Assembly: GCF_001577775.1 (NCBI RefSeq)
Contig: NZ_CP010835.1
Span: 1,682,264-1,746,263, forward strand
Source of the DNA: Pyrococcus kukulkanii
GTDB taxonomy: Archaea; Methanobacteriota_B; Thermococci; Thermococcales; Thermococcaceae
Length of the DNA stretch: 64,000 nucleotides
Direction: 5' to 3'
Below the pieces are notes generated by a model that saw only the letters and a program-made list of their open reading frames with translations, ran no database searches and was not told where the DNA came from. Positions 21,669 to 29,570 of this stretch are shown in pieces (within the stretch, counting starts at the first letter, position 1; each line of letters opens with the position of its first letter). Position numbers and translations under genes: made by a program.

Positions 21669-22343
21669 ATGAACAAACCCCTAACGATAATAGCAGAGGC
21701 GGCAAAGAAGTTAAGTCCTACCCTAATAACACATGAGATAGGAAGTGACGTTGAAGTTATCCTTTATAATTTGGCCAAGATGATTAGGAATGAATTTAAC
21801 AGCTTCGTGGTTATCTCATTTAACGATGCGTATGCTGCAGTTATGAGGTATTTAAGGTCGATATTTGAAGACTCAGAAAAAGTATTTGGGCCAGATAAGC
21901 TAATCTCAATTAATCCTTTTCTTGAAGAAGATCTGGGGCCCGATATGATAGTTGAGACATCCGATCCAGAGATTATTGCTGGCAGGATAGGGGATGCTAT
22001 AAAGGGTATTGACAAGGCTTTATTCTTCGTCTTAGGGTTAGATCTATATGGGGTTAGGCATAAGAGTGAACTTGCCCTCATGATACCAGGAATAACGAAG
22101 GTCTTATCAAGAGCTCCGGGGAATAGCGTCATAATGACGTTTAATACCAAGATGTTCCCCGAGAGTATACTTGAGATAGTTAATAGCTTCGCCCTTAATG
22201 TAATTAAGCTTGAGGTCAAAGTCGTTGGAGTTTCAATCAAAAGGATACTCACAATAATAAGGAGTCCCTTTATGGAATATAATTTGAAATCGTGGAGATA
22301 CGAGATAACGAAGAATGCAGTTGTGTTCATCCCAGAAAAATAG
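21669..22343 (+). CDS. degenerate RecA-like protein of the KaiC operon
   Basis: About 224 residues with alternating beta strands and helices like a RecA/KaiC core (FNSFVVISFNDAYAAVMRYL, IDKALFFVLGLDL, PGNSVIMTFNTKMF), but no Walker A P-loop. It is therefore probably a non-hydrolysing relative of KaiC. The C-terminal LKSWRYEITKNAVVFIPEK resembles the C-terminal strand pair of the KaiC protein upstream (VHRYEITDTGVVIYE). ATG 21669 follows GGTGATTGAAC. Probably a partner of the dual KaiC ATPase. The family is not named with confidence. Confidence 0.78.
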   Translation: MNKPLTIIAEAAKKLSPTLITHEIGSDVEVILYNLAKMIRNEFNSFVVISFNDAYAAVMRYLRSIFEDSEKVFGPDKLISINPFLEEDLGPDMIVETSDPEIIAGRIGDAIKGIDKALFFVLGLDLYGVRHKSELALMIPGITKVLSRAPGNSVIMTFNTKMFPESILEIVNSFALNVIKLEVKVVGVSIKRILTIIRSPFMEYNLKSWRYEITKNAVVFIPEK

Positions 22344-22347
22344 AGGA

Positions 22348-23565
22348 TTAAAATAGAGCCCTAATGGCTTCTCTAATCTTCTCCCTATCCTCCTCAGTTG
22401 GTCTACCCCTACTCTCTATTGTTGCCACATGGTCAAACTTGCTCCTTGCAATTAAGGTTTCAATCTTCCTTCCGGCAACTCCACCCCAGCCAAAAGCTCC
22501 AATTATAAGGACGGGTTTTTCGTAGTTGGCCTTGTCAAGTATTTCAAAGAGGGTGTACCTTATCCTGGGGTGAATATCTGCCTCAAACGTTGAGGCACCA
22601 ATAATTATTGCCTCAGCGGTAGGAACTTCTCCAAGGATATCGGCTATCGCTGGATTTTCTCTGTCGGTGAATCTGTAGACGATAGGTTTCTTACCGAGCC
22701 TCTTAAGCTCATCTATCACTACCTTCATTCTTTCCTCTACGAAACCATACATTGAATCGTAAATTACGAGAACCTTGTCTTTTTCTGGAACTCCCGCTCC
22801 TATACGTTCGTAGTGTTCGAATATTCTCTTGGGGTTCTTTCTCCAAATTAAACCGTGCCCAGGAAGAATCATCTTGGCATTATCTATAATTCCGAGCTTC
22901 TTTAGCTTCTTGATGTTTTGGACGATGTACTTGTGATAATGCCCGATGACGGTTACAACGTACTTGGTAACGTAAGGAAGGTATTCCTTCACGACGTCTT
23001 CATTTGAGTCATCTATCCCCCTTGGGATTGAATAACCCCCTCCGGCATCACAGCTGAATATTAGCTTATCCTCAACCACGTACGTTATCATCGTATCGGG
23101 CCAGTGGAGCCAAGGAACCGTTATGAAGCGGAAAATCTTGCCTCCTATCTTGAGCTCTTCTCCATCTTTAACGACTTGGAAGTTTTTCACGATCTCTGAT
23201 CCGTAAAATCCCTCTAGAAGATTCCTTGCAAATGCCGTGCCAAGCACCTTTGCTCTATACCCATTTGCTTCAAGAACCTTTGACAAGGCTCCAGTATGGT
23301 CTGGTTCCGTGTGGTGGATTATTATATGAGTTATCTCCTCTAAGTCAACGATCTTTCTTAGCTCTTCTAAGAACATCTCTGCATACTCTTTCTTCACAGT
23401 GTCAAACAATACTATCGCATTATCAAGCTTCATCAAGTAAGAGTTGTACGTTATTCCCTCGGGGATGTACCAAGTCGCTTCAAAGTACTTTATCTCGTCA
23501 TCGTTAACCCTTATGAGGTAGAGCTCAGGTTCGTCTAGTATCTTTTTTGTAATGATGCTTGCCAT
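22348..23565 (-). CDS. fprA: A-type flavoprotein / flavodiiron protein (FprA)
   Basis: Soluble enzyme reducing O2 to water (or NO to N2O) with electrons from rubredoxin. N-terminal metallo-beta-lactamase-like diiron domain: HHTEPDH (H-x-E-x-D-H), LHWPDT, FSCDAGGGYS, VIGHYHKY, LPGHGLIW. C-terminal flavodoxin domain binding FMN (VLVIYDSMYGFVEERM). 405 aa. ATG 23565 is preferred over the more upstream ATG. It ends 5 bp from the convergent KaiC operon. With the nearby SOR, rubredoxin and Nox it suggests an oxygen-defence neighbourhood. Confidence 0.96.
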   Translation of the reverse strand: MASIITKKILDEPELYLIRVNDDEIKYFEATWYIPEGITYNSYLMKLDNAIVLFDTVKKEYAEMFLEELRKIVDLEEITHIIIHHTEPDHTGALSKVLEANGYRAKVLGTAFARNLLEGFYGSEIVKNFQVVKDGEELKIGGKIFRFITVPWLHWPDTMITYVVEDKLIFSCDAGGGYSIPRGIDDSNEDVVKEYLPYVTKYVVTVIGHYHKYIVQNIKKLKKLGIIDNAKMILPGHGLIWRKNPKRIFEHYERIGAGVPEKDKVLVIYDSMYGFVEERMKVVIDELKRLGKKPIVYRFTDRENPAIADILGEVPTAEAIIIGASTFEADIHPRIRYTLFEILDKANYEKPVLIIGAFGWGGVAGRKIETLIARSKFDHVATIESRGRPTEEDREKIREAIRALF

Positions 23566-23589
23566 GATTATCATCCACTAAAAATTGAT

Positions 23590-24201
23590 GTCTCATTCCT
23601 CATATAAAGTTTTCCATACTTACCTTATTGTCATGATTTTCGAACTAGTTTGGTTTGATTTTACTGTTTTTCTTTTTCGTGTCATTTTTTGTTATGTTGG
23701 TTTTTTCATTTGTGTGTTTTAGTTTTTCTAGCCTTGTTTTGTTGTGTTAAAGACCTGCTCGGGTCCAAAATCACAATTTAAGAGCTTGATCAGGGTAATA
23801 TTGGGTTTAATTCAATATTATTGATTTTTGCTTTTGGATTATCTCATCAGTGGTAATTTGTTGGATGTTTTATCTAATTGGGAGGTTATAACTTCTTTTA
23901 GCCTTATTCTTGAGTTAAAGTCCTAAGACCCTCAAATTGGATAGTCTAGGGGCTCTAGTTAACTCGCGTTCTCGAGTTAATTTGATGACTCGAGGTTTTA
24001 TCGAGTTTATTTAATTTCGATTGATTGAGAGTTAATTTCATTGGTTTATAACCATGAGTTAATGGTGAACTCCATGTTATTCCCTTCATTATTTTCGGGG
24101 TAAGTTTATAAAGGGAGGGCGGTGCTACCGGTTCCTCGCGAGGGCAAATTATTTAAGCTCCCACAAGAGAATACTAACCGAAAAAAGCCAAAAGTCAAAG
24201 G
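23590..24201 (+). promoter_or_regulatory. CRISPR leader
   Basis: About 610 bp without genes. The + strand is T-rich and purine-poor in its first half, as in other Pyrococcus leaders. A TATA box TTTATAAAGG lies at ~24105-24114, and a second TATA-like TTATTTAAG at ~24148-24156. Transcription of the array would be rightward. GAGTTAA occurs at 23912, 23974, 24029 and 24056, with one inverted copy at 23959. No ORF of note. Confidence 0.8.
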
Positions 24202-25379
24202 GTTTCCGTAGAACTAAATAGTGTGGAAAGTACAGATGTGAAGGAGAGACAGTATGAGTTGAATACTCTCCGTTTCCGTAGAACTAAATAGTGTGGAAAG
24301 TCGATGAGGTCTTCACCAAGCTCGGAAGGCCCATCAACATGTTTCCGTAGAACTAAATAGTGTGGAAAGCTAGAAGTCACGTTGTTCGCCAGTAGGGGGA
24401 ACTCGCCCTTCTCGGGTTTCCGTAGAACTAAATAGTGTGGAAAGAAGATCCCCGGCGTCCCAGAAGATATCTCTGAGGCGATCAGGTTTCCGTTTCCGTA
24501 GAACTAAATAGTGTGGAAAGATTACATCATTGGCGATGTACTTCTTGAACTCCTCGCGTTTCCGTAGAACTAAATAGTGTGGAAAGTAGATCCGCAAGAC
24601 AGGCAGAACAGTGGGCCATCACTCGTTTCCGTAGAACTAAATAGTGTGGAAAGCTGACCTGTTTCCTGAATAGAGCCTGTAAACACCTAGCTTTTCGTGG
24701 TATGTTTCCGTAGAACTAAATAGTGTGGAAAGAGGAAGCTGTCAAAGTCCTCGAAGTACTCAACAACCTTCTCGGCCAGGTTTCCGTAGAACTAAATAGT
24801 GTGGAAAGGGTGTGATGAGCCTGAGACGGTAGTATCCATCGCCCAGGCTGGGGTTTCCGTAGAACTAAATAGTGTGGAAAGGCGATGAGCCCAGGTTTTA
24901 TGTCCTTATCGTCAAATGCCGGTTTCCGTAGAACTAAATAGTGTGGAAAGATAAGGCGTGGTTCAACGATGTATTCGCTCAGTCTGGCCCTCGCCTCGTT
25001 CTCGTGTTTCCGTAGAACTAAATAGTGTGGAAAGCTTCTTCACGTAGTAGTCTGAGTACACTGTGTTCGTATGCTGTTTCCGTAGAACTAAATAGTGTGG
25101 AAAGATGCCCTAGCGTATTCGGAAGCCGTTTCTTCCGATAAGTTTCCGTAGAACTAAATAGTGTGGAAAGTTTTTCCATTCACCTTGATCAGGAATGCTT
25201 CCTTTCCGTTTCCGTAGAACTAAATAGTGTGGAAAGACGAACTCATCAAAGACCCTATCTTCATCGCCATAGTACTGTTTCCGTAGAACTAAATAGTGTG
25301 GAAAGAAGTCTTGTAACTATCAGAAGGTCAAAAGTACGAATTTTCATTAAGTTTCCGTAGAACTAAATAGTGTGGAAAG
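24202..25379 (+). CRISPR. CRISPR array, 17 repeats and 16 spacers
   Basis: The 29-nt repeat starts GTTTCCGTAGAACTAA and ends TAGTGTGGAAAG. Repeats start at 24202, 24272, 24341, 24416, 24492, 24558, 24625, 24704, 24780, 24853, 24922, 25006, 25076, 25142, 25208, 25277 and 25351; all 17 read as identical, including the last. Spacers are 37-55 nt. The orientation (leader left, repeat ending GAAAG, which forms the crRNA 5' tag in Pyrococcus) implies + strand crRNAs. No cas genes are in the window, so Cas proteins must act in trans. At least nine spacers have an open, codon-like reading frame on their reverse complement. Confidence 0.98.
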
Positions 25380-25438
25380 GAAGGCACATCTTCAAGACCC
25401 ATGTTCGCGTCATTTTATCGGAAATCCATGTGCTAATG
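25380..25438. other. trailer end of CRISPR array
   Basis: After the last intact repeat come ~58 bp that do not match the repeat and may be remnant spacer DNA or flank, up to the HTH gene stop. No terminator-like T-run obvious on the + strand. Confidence 0.4.
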
Positions 25439-25825
25439 CTAAGTAAACAGCTCCAAGCAAACATTGCACTCCTCTGGATTTAGCGTTGGATCTATGAGAG
25501 AATGGAAGCTGCAGACGTATCCTCTACCCAACATCTCCAAGGTTAGCTTTACAAGGGCCTTGTGGATCTCATACTCGCTGGGCCTCTCCTCTATCACCCA
25601 CTCCGCTATTTCTCCGACTTTTTCATCTATATCCTTGAACTGCTCAACGTCAATTAATGCTCCCCTGTCTTTCCTTAAGTACCTTGAAACGGCCGACTGC
25701 GTTATGTGCAAAAGCTCGGCTATTTCATCTTGCTTTAGCCCTTTTTCCCTAAGAACTTGGACTAACCTCCTCCTTAAAGATGGGTAAACGTAGCGGGAAG
25801 CGACTTCGAAGGCTGAAACTTTCAT
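25439..25825 (-). CDS. small HTH regulator with C-terminal Cys/His cluster
   Basis: 128 aa. N-terminal helix-turn-helix (LVQVLREKGLKQDEIAELLHITQSAVSRYLRKDRG), a helical middle, and a C-terminal C-x2-H...C-x2-C set (Cys105, His108, Cys120, Cys123) that could bind zinc or an Fe-S centre. It matches the COG2522-type regulators as I recall them; in some archaea such HTH domains are fused to ThiN and control thiamine genes. It lies 31 bp after thiC, yet has its own TATA box (TATATAAGG on + strand 25848-25856) only ~25 bp before the ATG, implying a leaderless mRNA. Confidence 0.85.
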   Translation of the reverse strand: MKVSAFEVASRYVYPSLRRRLVQVLREKGLKQDEIAELLHITQSAVSRYLRKDRGALIDVEQFKDIDEKVGEIAEWVIEERPSEYEIHKALVKLTLEMLGRGYVCSFHSLIDPTLNPEECNVCLELFT

Positions 25826-25840
25826 GCTCGTAAATTATGA

Positions 25841-25857
25841 CACGTGGTATATAAGGT
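25841..25857 (-). promoter_or_regulatory. promoter of HTH gene with CACGTG palindrome
   Basis: On the - strand CCTTATATACC followed directly by CACGTG (25841-25846). TATA to ATG distance (~25 bp) implies transcription from the start codon itself. The palindrome just below the TATA is a possible operator. Confidence 0.5.
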
Positions 25858-27134
25858 TATCCCCTGAGCATGTCGTTGATTAGCTTTATCGCGCACAGGT
25901 CACCGCACATTGAGCACGCCTCGGTCTTTGTTGGTCTCTCCTTCCTTATTTCAATGAACTTTTCCTTATCCATGGCGAGTTCATACTGTTTGGCCCAGTT
26001 CAAGGCTCCCCTCGCAACGCTCATTAGGTAGTCCTTCCTGTAGTCCTCTTCGAACCTCGTGAGGTTTACCGCATGGGTAGCGAGCTTCGTTGCGATGACT
26101 CCTTCCTTAACGTGCTCTACTGTGGGCAGGCCTAGGTGCTCGGCTGGCGTGACGTAGCATAGGAAGTCCGCACCGTTCAGGGCGGCTATTGCCCCTCCTA
26201 TAGCTCCAGCTATGTGATCGTACCCAGGGAATATATCCGTCACAAGAGGCCCCAGGACGTAGACTGGAGCATTGTCCGTAGCTATTTTCATCAGCTTTAT
26301 CTGGGCGGGTATCTGATCTATTGGAACATGCCCGGGACCTTCAACCATCGTCTGAACTCCAGCTTCTCTTGCCCTTCTAACGAGCTTCCCTAAAGTGTAT
26401 AGTTCTGCTACCTGAAGTTCATCTCCTGCATCTGGCAACCCTCCAGGTCTAAGCCCATCTCCCAGGCTTAAGACCACATCATACTCTTTGGCAAGCTCTA
26501 AAAGATAGTCATAATTCTTGTAGAACGGATTTTCTTCACTCCAGTGCAGTATCCACGCGGCTAAGAACGTTCCTCCCCTTGAAACCATTCCTACTACCCT
26601 TTTAACTCTCTTCATTTTCTCCACGACTTCTTTGGTAACTCCAACGTGAATCGTTGCAAAGTCGACACCATCCTTGAAGTGCTTCTCTACGGCCTTCCAC
26701 ATGTCCTCTTCACTCATTTCTATTATTGCCTTCCCCTTAGCCAGCATTTCCTCGGCTGCCTGATATATTGGAACTGTCCCAACTGGAACGTTTACGGCCT
26801 TCATTATCTTCCTTCTTATTTCATCCAGATCTCCACCTGTCGAGAGATCCATTATAGTGTCCGCCCCATACTTAACGGCGATTTGGGCCTTCTTTATCTC
26901 TTCTTCAACGTTCACAATGTCCCTTGAAGTCCCTATGTTTGCATTTATCTTTATCCTAACACCTTGGCCAACTGCCACTGGCTCTACCCAGTCGTGAACT
27001 TTGTTCCTGAATATAACGGTATGTCCCTTAGCTACGAGCCTTCTCAATTTTTCCGGGCTTATACCTTCCTTTTGAGCGATTTGCATCATTTCATCCGTGA
27101 TTACACCCCTCTTCGCCTGCTCGATCTGCGTCAT
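25857..27134 (-). CDS. thiC: phosphomethylpyrimidine synthase (HMP-P synthase)
   Basis: Non-canonical radical-SAM enzyme making the thiamine pyrimidine from aminoimidazole ribotide. 425 aa from ATG 27134, placed by GGTGAT 4 nt upstream; an in-frame extension to 27176 has no ribosome site. Motifs: INANIGTS, GADTIMDLSTGGD, ATIHVGVT, SRGGTFLAAW, SLGDGLRPG, GPGHVPIDQIP, GYDHIAGAIGGA, and the C-terminal CSMCGDLCAIK (C-x2-C-x4-C) that binds [4Fe-4S]. TATA-like GATTTTTAATG is near 27181-27190. No TPP riboswitch was seen in the 80-bp upstream gap. Confidence 0.97.
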   Translation of the reverse strand: MTQIEQAKRGVITDEMMQIAQKEGISPEKLRRLVAKGHTVIFRNKVHDWVEPVAVGQGVRIKINANIGTSRDIVNVEEEIKKAQIAVKYGADTIMDLSTGGDLDEIRRKIMKAVNVPVGTVPIYQAAEEMLAKGKAIIEMSEEDMWKAVEKHFKDGVDFATIHVGVTKEVVEKMKRVKRVVGMVSRGGTFLAAWILHWSEENPFYKNYDYLLELAKEYDVVLSLGDGLRPGGLPDAGDELQVAELYTLGKLVRRAREAGVQTMVEGPGHVPIDQIPAQIKLMKIATDNAPVYVLGPLVTDIFPGYDHIAGAIGGAIAALNGADFLCYVTPAEHLGLPTVEHVKEGVIATKLATHAVNLTRFEEDYRKDYLMSVARGALNWAKQYELAMDKEKFIEIRKERPTKTEACSMCGDLCAIKLINDMLRG

Positions 27135-27216
27135 TTTTATCACCAAGTTTTTATTTTCAAGAACTAGGTAATTCAATGGACATTAAAAATCTTTGCTCGG
27201 AAAGAGGAAAAAGAAG

Positions 27217-29115
27217 TCAGAGAGATTTCCTCATAACTGCAGTCCCATATCCAACGAAGAGTATCCTGTCTGGATCCAAAGCCTTAACAACCTCAGGCCT
27301 GTGAGTAATTATCACTGCTGTGATTCCTGCTTCCCTTACAATTTCTGCAACCTTTCTTGCTACCCTCATTGCCGTTAAAGTATCTAAGTGGGCGGCAAAC
27401 TCATCGATCAAAATTAGATTTGGCTTCTCCGCGAGAAGAGATGCTATTTTAGCTCTCTCCTTTTGACCGGTTGATAGTTCGGAAAACTTGGCCCTGTAGA
27501 GGACCGCATCGCTCAACCCTGCCCTGTTCAGCACTTCTACTGCGGCATTTAAATCCTTGATCTTTCTGTAAACATGCTCTAGGATGCTTTCTGAGCCGAA
27601 TTCTGGCTCGAACTCTCCTGGAATCATTACTGCAACTTTGACGTTATCCGGAACTTTGATTTTTCCACTAGTTGGTCTGTACTTCTCCTCCCAGTAGCCC
27701 TTGACGGCCCCCAGGATTAGCCTTAATAGGGTTGTCTTACCGGCACCACTCGCTCCTACGACCGCTATAACCTCCCCGGGCTTTATCTCGAAGTTTAGGT
27801 TCCTTAACACCGGCCTCTGAATTATTCTATGCCTAACCCCAAAGGCCTTCAGCAGCTCTTGGATTTCTTCAGGAAGACCCTTTATGTCGAGTTCGCTCTC
27901 GAAGACCTTGCTTACATTCTTAAACACTATTGGGCCGTTTAGCGGTTCCACTTTTCCGTAGCTTGGCTTCCAGAGGGGCTCCTTGGGAGCATAGGGGTCT
28001 TCCTTGAAGTACCTCTCTAGGTACTCCTTGGCTTCCTGGGTTAGGGGATATATCAGGACGGGCCTTCCGCTCGCGGTTTCCCACACGAACCTAAAGCCAA
28101 CTTTCTCGAAGAATGGATTGTAGCGGGCCATCTGTGCTATTGTTTCCACGAAGTGCTTCTTCTTCCTCATCTCGGGTACTCTCCTCTCTGCAACCCATTC
28201 CAGTGCTGCTTTAACGCTTAACTGCCCAATGCCGTCCGAGCGGTAGTCTGGGTGGACAACGACCCTCGCAATTCTCGCTCCTGCCGTGTTGCTCTCCCTC
28301 AATGCCCTCTCCTTGGCTTTCTCCCATAACAGGGATCTAGCTATCTTCTTTGGGTACTTCTTTCTTAGCTCCATGAACAGTTCGTGCATTATCTTCTCCG
28401 GCCAGAAGCTTGGCTTTAGCCAGTCCTCGGGAAATACCTTCTCCCTTATGTTCTTCTCGATCTCCCCATTGGGTAGCCTCCTGTGCATTAGGGGTATTGG
28501 TGGATCTACCCTAACGTACGCTAGAATCCTGGGTTCGTACTCCTCCCTCTTAACGAGTTCGAGGAGAAGGAACCTGGAGGCAGGGGTCGAGCCCTTAATT
28601 TCTAGTATGTGAACGTGCTTGTCGGTTTTGCACTTGGGGCATATCGGCTTAGTGTTTGCCTCAATGATCGTTCCGCACTTCTCGCACCTCCACAGGGCCA
28701 CTTTCTCCTTCTGGCTCGCGTAGTGGTACTGCTCAAGCTCAGCTATCGCCTCAAAATCACTCTCGTATGTTGCCTCCCTAGCCCTTATCTCGTATTCGTA
28801 CAGTAGCTCGCCCGTCAAGGGGGAGTAGCGCTTTGCCTTGTATGTCTTCTCCCAGAGAGGCCAGACCTTTATCTTCTCTCCATTGTAGAATTTGTACAGC
28901 TCGTAATCGTTGAATTCGAGAATTTTTATCCCGTCCTTCTCCTTTGGCTCCTTTAGTAGCTTTATCTCAACTTCATCTCCCTCTATGAACCACTGCGCTA
29001 TGCCGCTCATGTACAGCCTGTACACTCCCTCCTCGGTATCAACCTCGAGAACGCCGAACCAGCGATGCTTGAACTTCGGTATCTTGCTTTCCCTAACCTT
29101 GCCCCTGATGAGCAT
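27217..29115 (-). CDS. ABC-type ATPase fused to GNAT-like acetyltransferase domain (COG2401 type)
   Basis: 632 aa fusion. Residues ~1-135 form an OB-like N-terminal region. A zinc ribbon follows (CEKCGTIIEANTKPICPKCKT). A GNAT-like domain spans ~270-370 (ARVVVHPDYRSDGIGQLSVKAALEW). A C-terminal ABC ATPase (~405-632) has Walker A GASGAGKTT, signature LSTGQKERA, Walker B LILIDEF and THRP. There are no membrane helices and no transporter partner, so it is a soluble ABC protein. Substrate unknown; a role on RNA or the ribosome is a guess from domain make-up. Confidence 0.9.
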   Translation of the reverse strand: MLIRGKVRESKIPKFKHRWFGVLEVDTEEGVYRLYMSGIAQWFIEGDEVEIKLLKEPKEKDGIKILEFNDYELYKFYNGEKIKVWPLWEKTYKAKRYSPLTGELLYEYEIRAREATYESDFEAIAELEQYHYASQKEKVALWRCEKCGTIIEANTKPICPKCKTDKHVHILEIKGSTPASRFLLLELVKREEYEPRILAYVRVDPPIPLMHRRLPNGEIEKNIREKVFPEDWLKPSFWPEKIMHELFMELRKKYPKKIARSLLWEKAKERALRESNTAGARIARVVVHPDYRSDGIGQLSVKAALEWVAERRVPEMRKKKHFVETIAQMARYNPFFEKVGFRFVWETASGRPVLIYPLTQEAKEYLERYFKEDPYAPKEPLWKPSYGKVEPLNGPIVFKNVSKVFESELDIKGLPEEIQELLKAFGVRHRIIQRPVLRNLNFEIKPGEVIAVVGASGAGKTTLLRLILGAVKGYWEEKYRPTSGKIKVPDNVKVAVMIPGEFEPEFGSESILEHVYRKIKDLNAAVEVLNRAGLSDAVLYRAKFSELSTGQKERAKIASLLAEKPNLILIDEFAAHLDTLTAMRVARKVAEIVREAGITAVIITHRPEVVKALDPDRILFVGYGTAVMRKSL

Positions 29116-29158
29116 GAAACCACCGAAAATATAGTTGAAGGAAAGTTAATAACGATTT

Positions 29159-29515
29159 CTAACAGGTGACGTGGATAATAGCTAAAACCTTCTTCTTGCC
29201 CCAGAGCTCCTCAACCAACTTCAGGGCTTCTGGAGTTGGCCTTTCTATTATATCTTTCTCCTTTACGAGCTCTCTTGCCTCGGGTAGCAGGGAAAGCATT
29301 CCGTATATTCCGGTCCCTACTATCAGGACATCGAAGTCCTCCCTTAGGTATTCTTTAAGCTCTTCTGGATCGAATTTATGACTCGTCCCGTGCTTTTTCT
29401 TGCTTATCTCCTTTTTCCTCCTCTCTATTCTGCCACTAGGATAGATAACTATGTCGTGGTTGTACTTTATCCCGTTTATCTCAACACTCCCGAACTTTAC
29501 CTCCCCAACTTTCAT
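29159..29515 (-). CDS. Mth938/DUF498 domain protein
   Basis: 118 aa, one Mth938-type alpha/beta domain (FGSVEINGIKYNHDIVIYPSG, DFDVLIVGTGIYGMLSLLPEA, GKKKVLAIIHVTC). Archaeal members are of unknown function; the eukaryotic relative NDUFAF3 helps assemble complex I. GGTGGAGG lies upstream of the ATG and a TATA-like GATTATAAG near 29580. It is followed 43 bp later by the ABC/acetyltransferase fusion gene. Confidence 0.88.
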   Translation of the reverse strand: MKVGEVKFGSVEINGIKYNHDIVIYPSGRIERRKKEISKKKHGTSHKFDPEELKEYLREDFDVLIVGTGIYGMLSLLPEARELVKEKDIIERPTPEALKLVEELWGKKKVLAIIHVTC

Positions 29516-29570
29516 CGGGCTCAGCCTCCACCGGTCCCGGGCATCAAATACCCCAAAAGGCCAATCTACA

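Noticed and set aside
24661-24700. Possible degenerate extra CRISPR repeat inside spacer 7
   Set aside because: Only the first six bases (GTTTCC) match the repeat; the rest does not.
24195-25360. Open reading frames with repeated FPHYLVLRK or VSVELNSVER blocks
   Set aside because: They are translations of the CRISPR repeats, not genes.
27135-27216. TPP riboswitch before thiC
   Set aside because: The gap is short and AT-rich, with no conserved THI-box words or paired stems.
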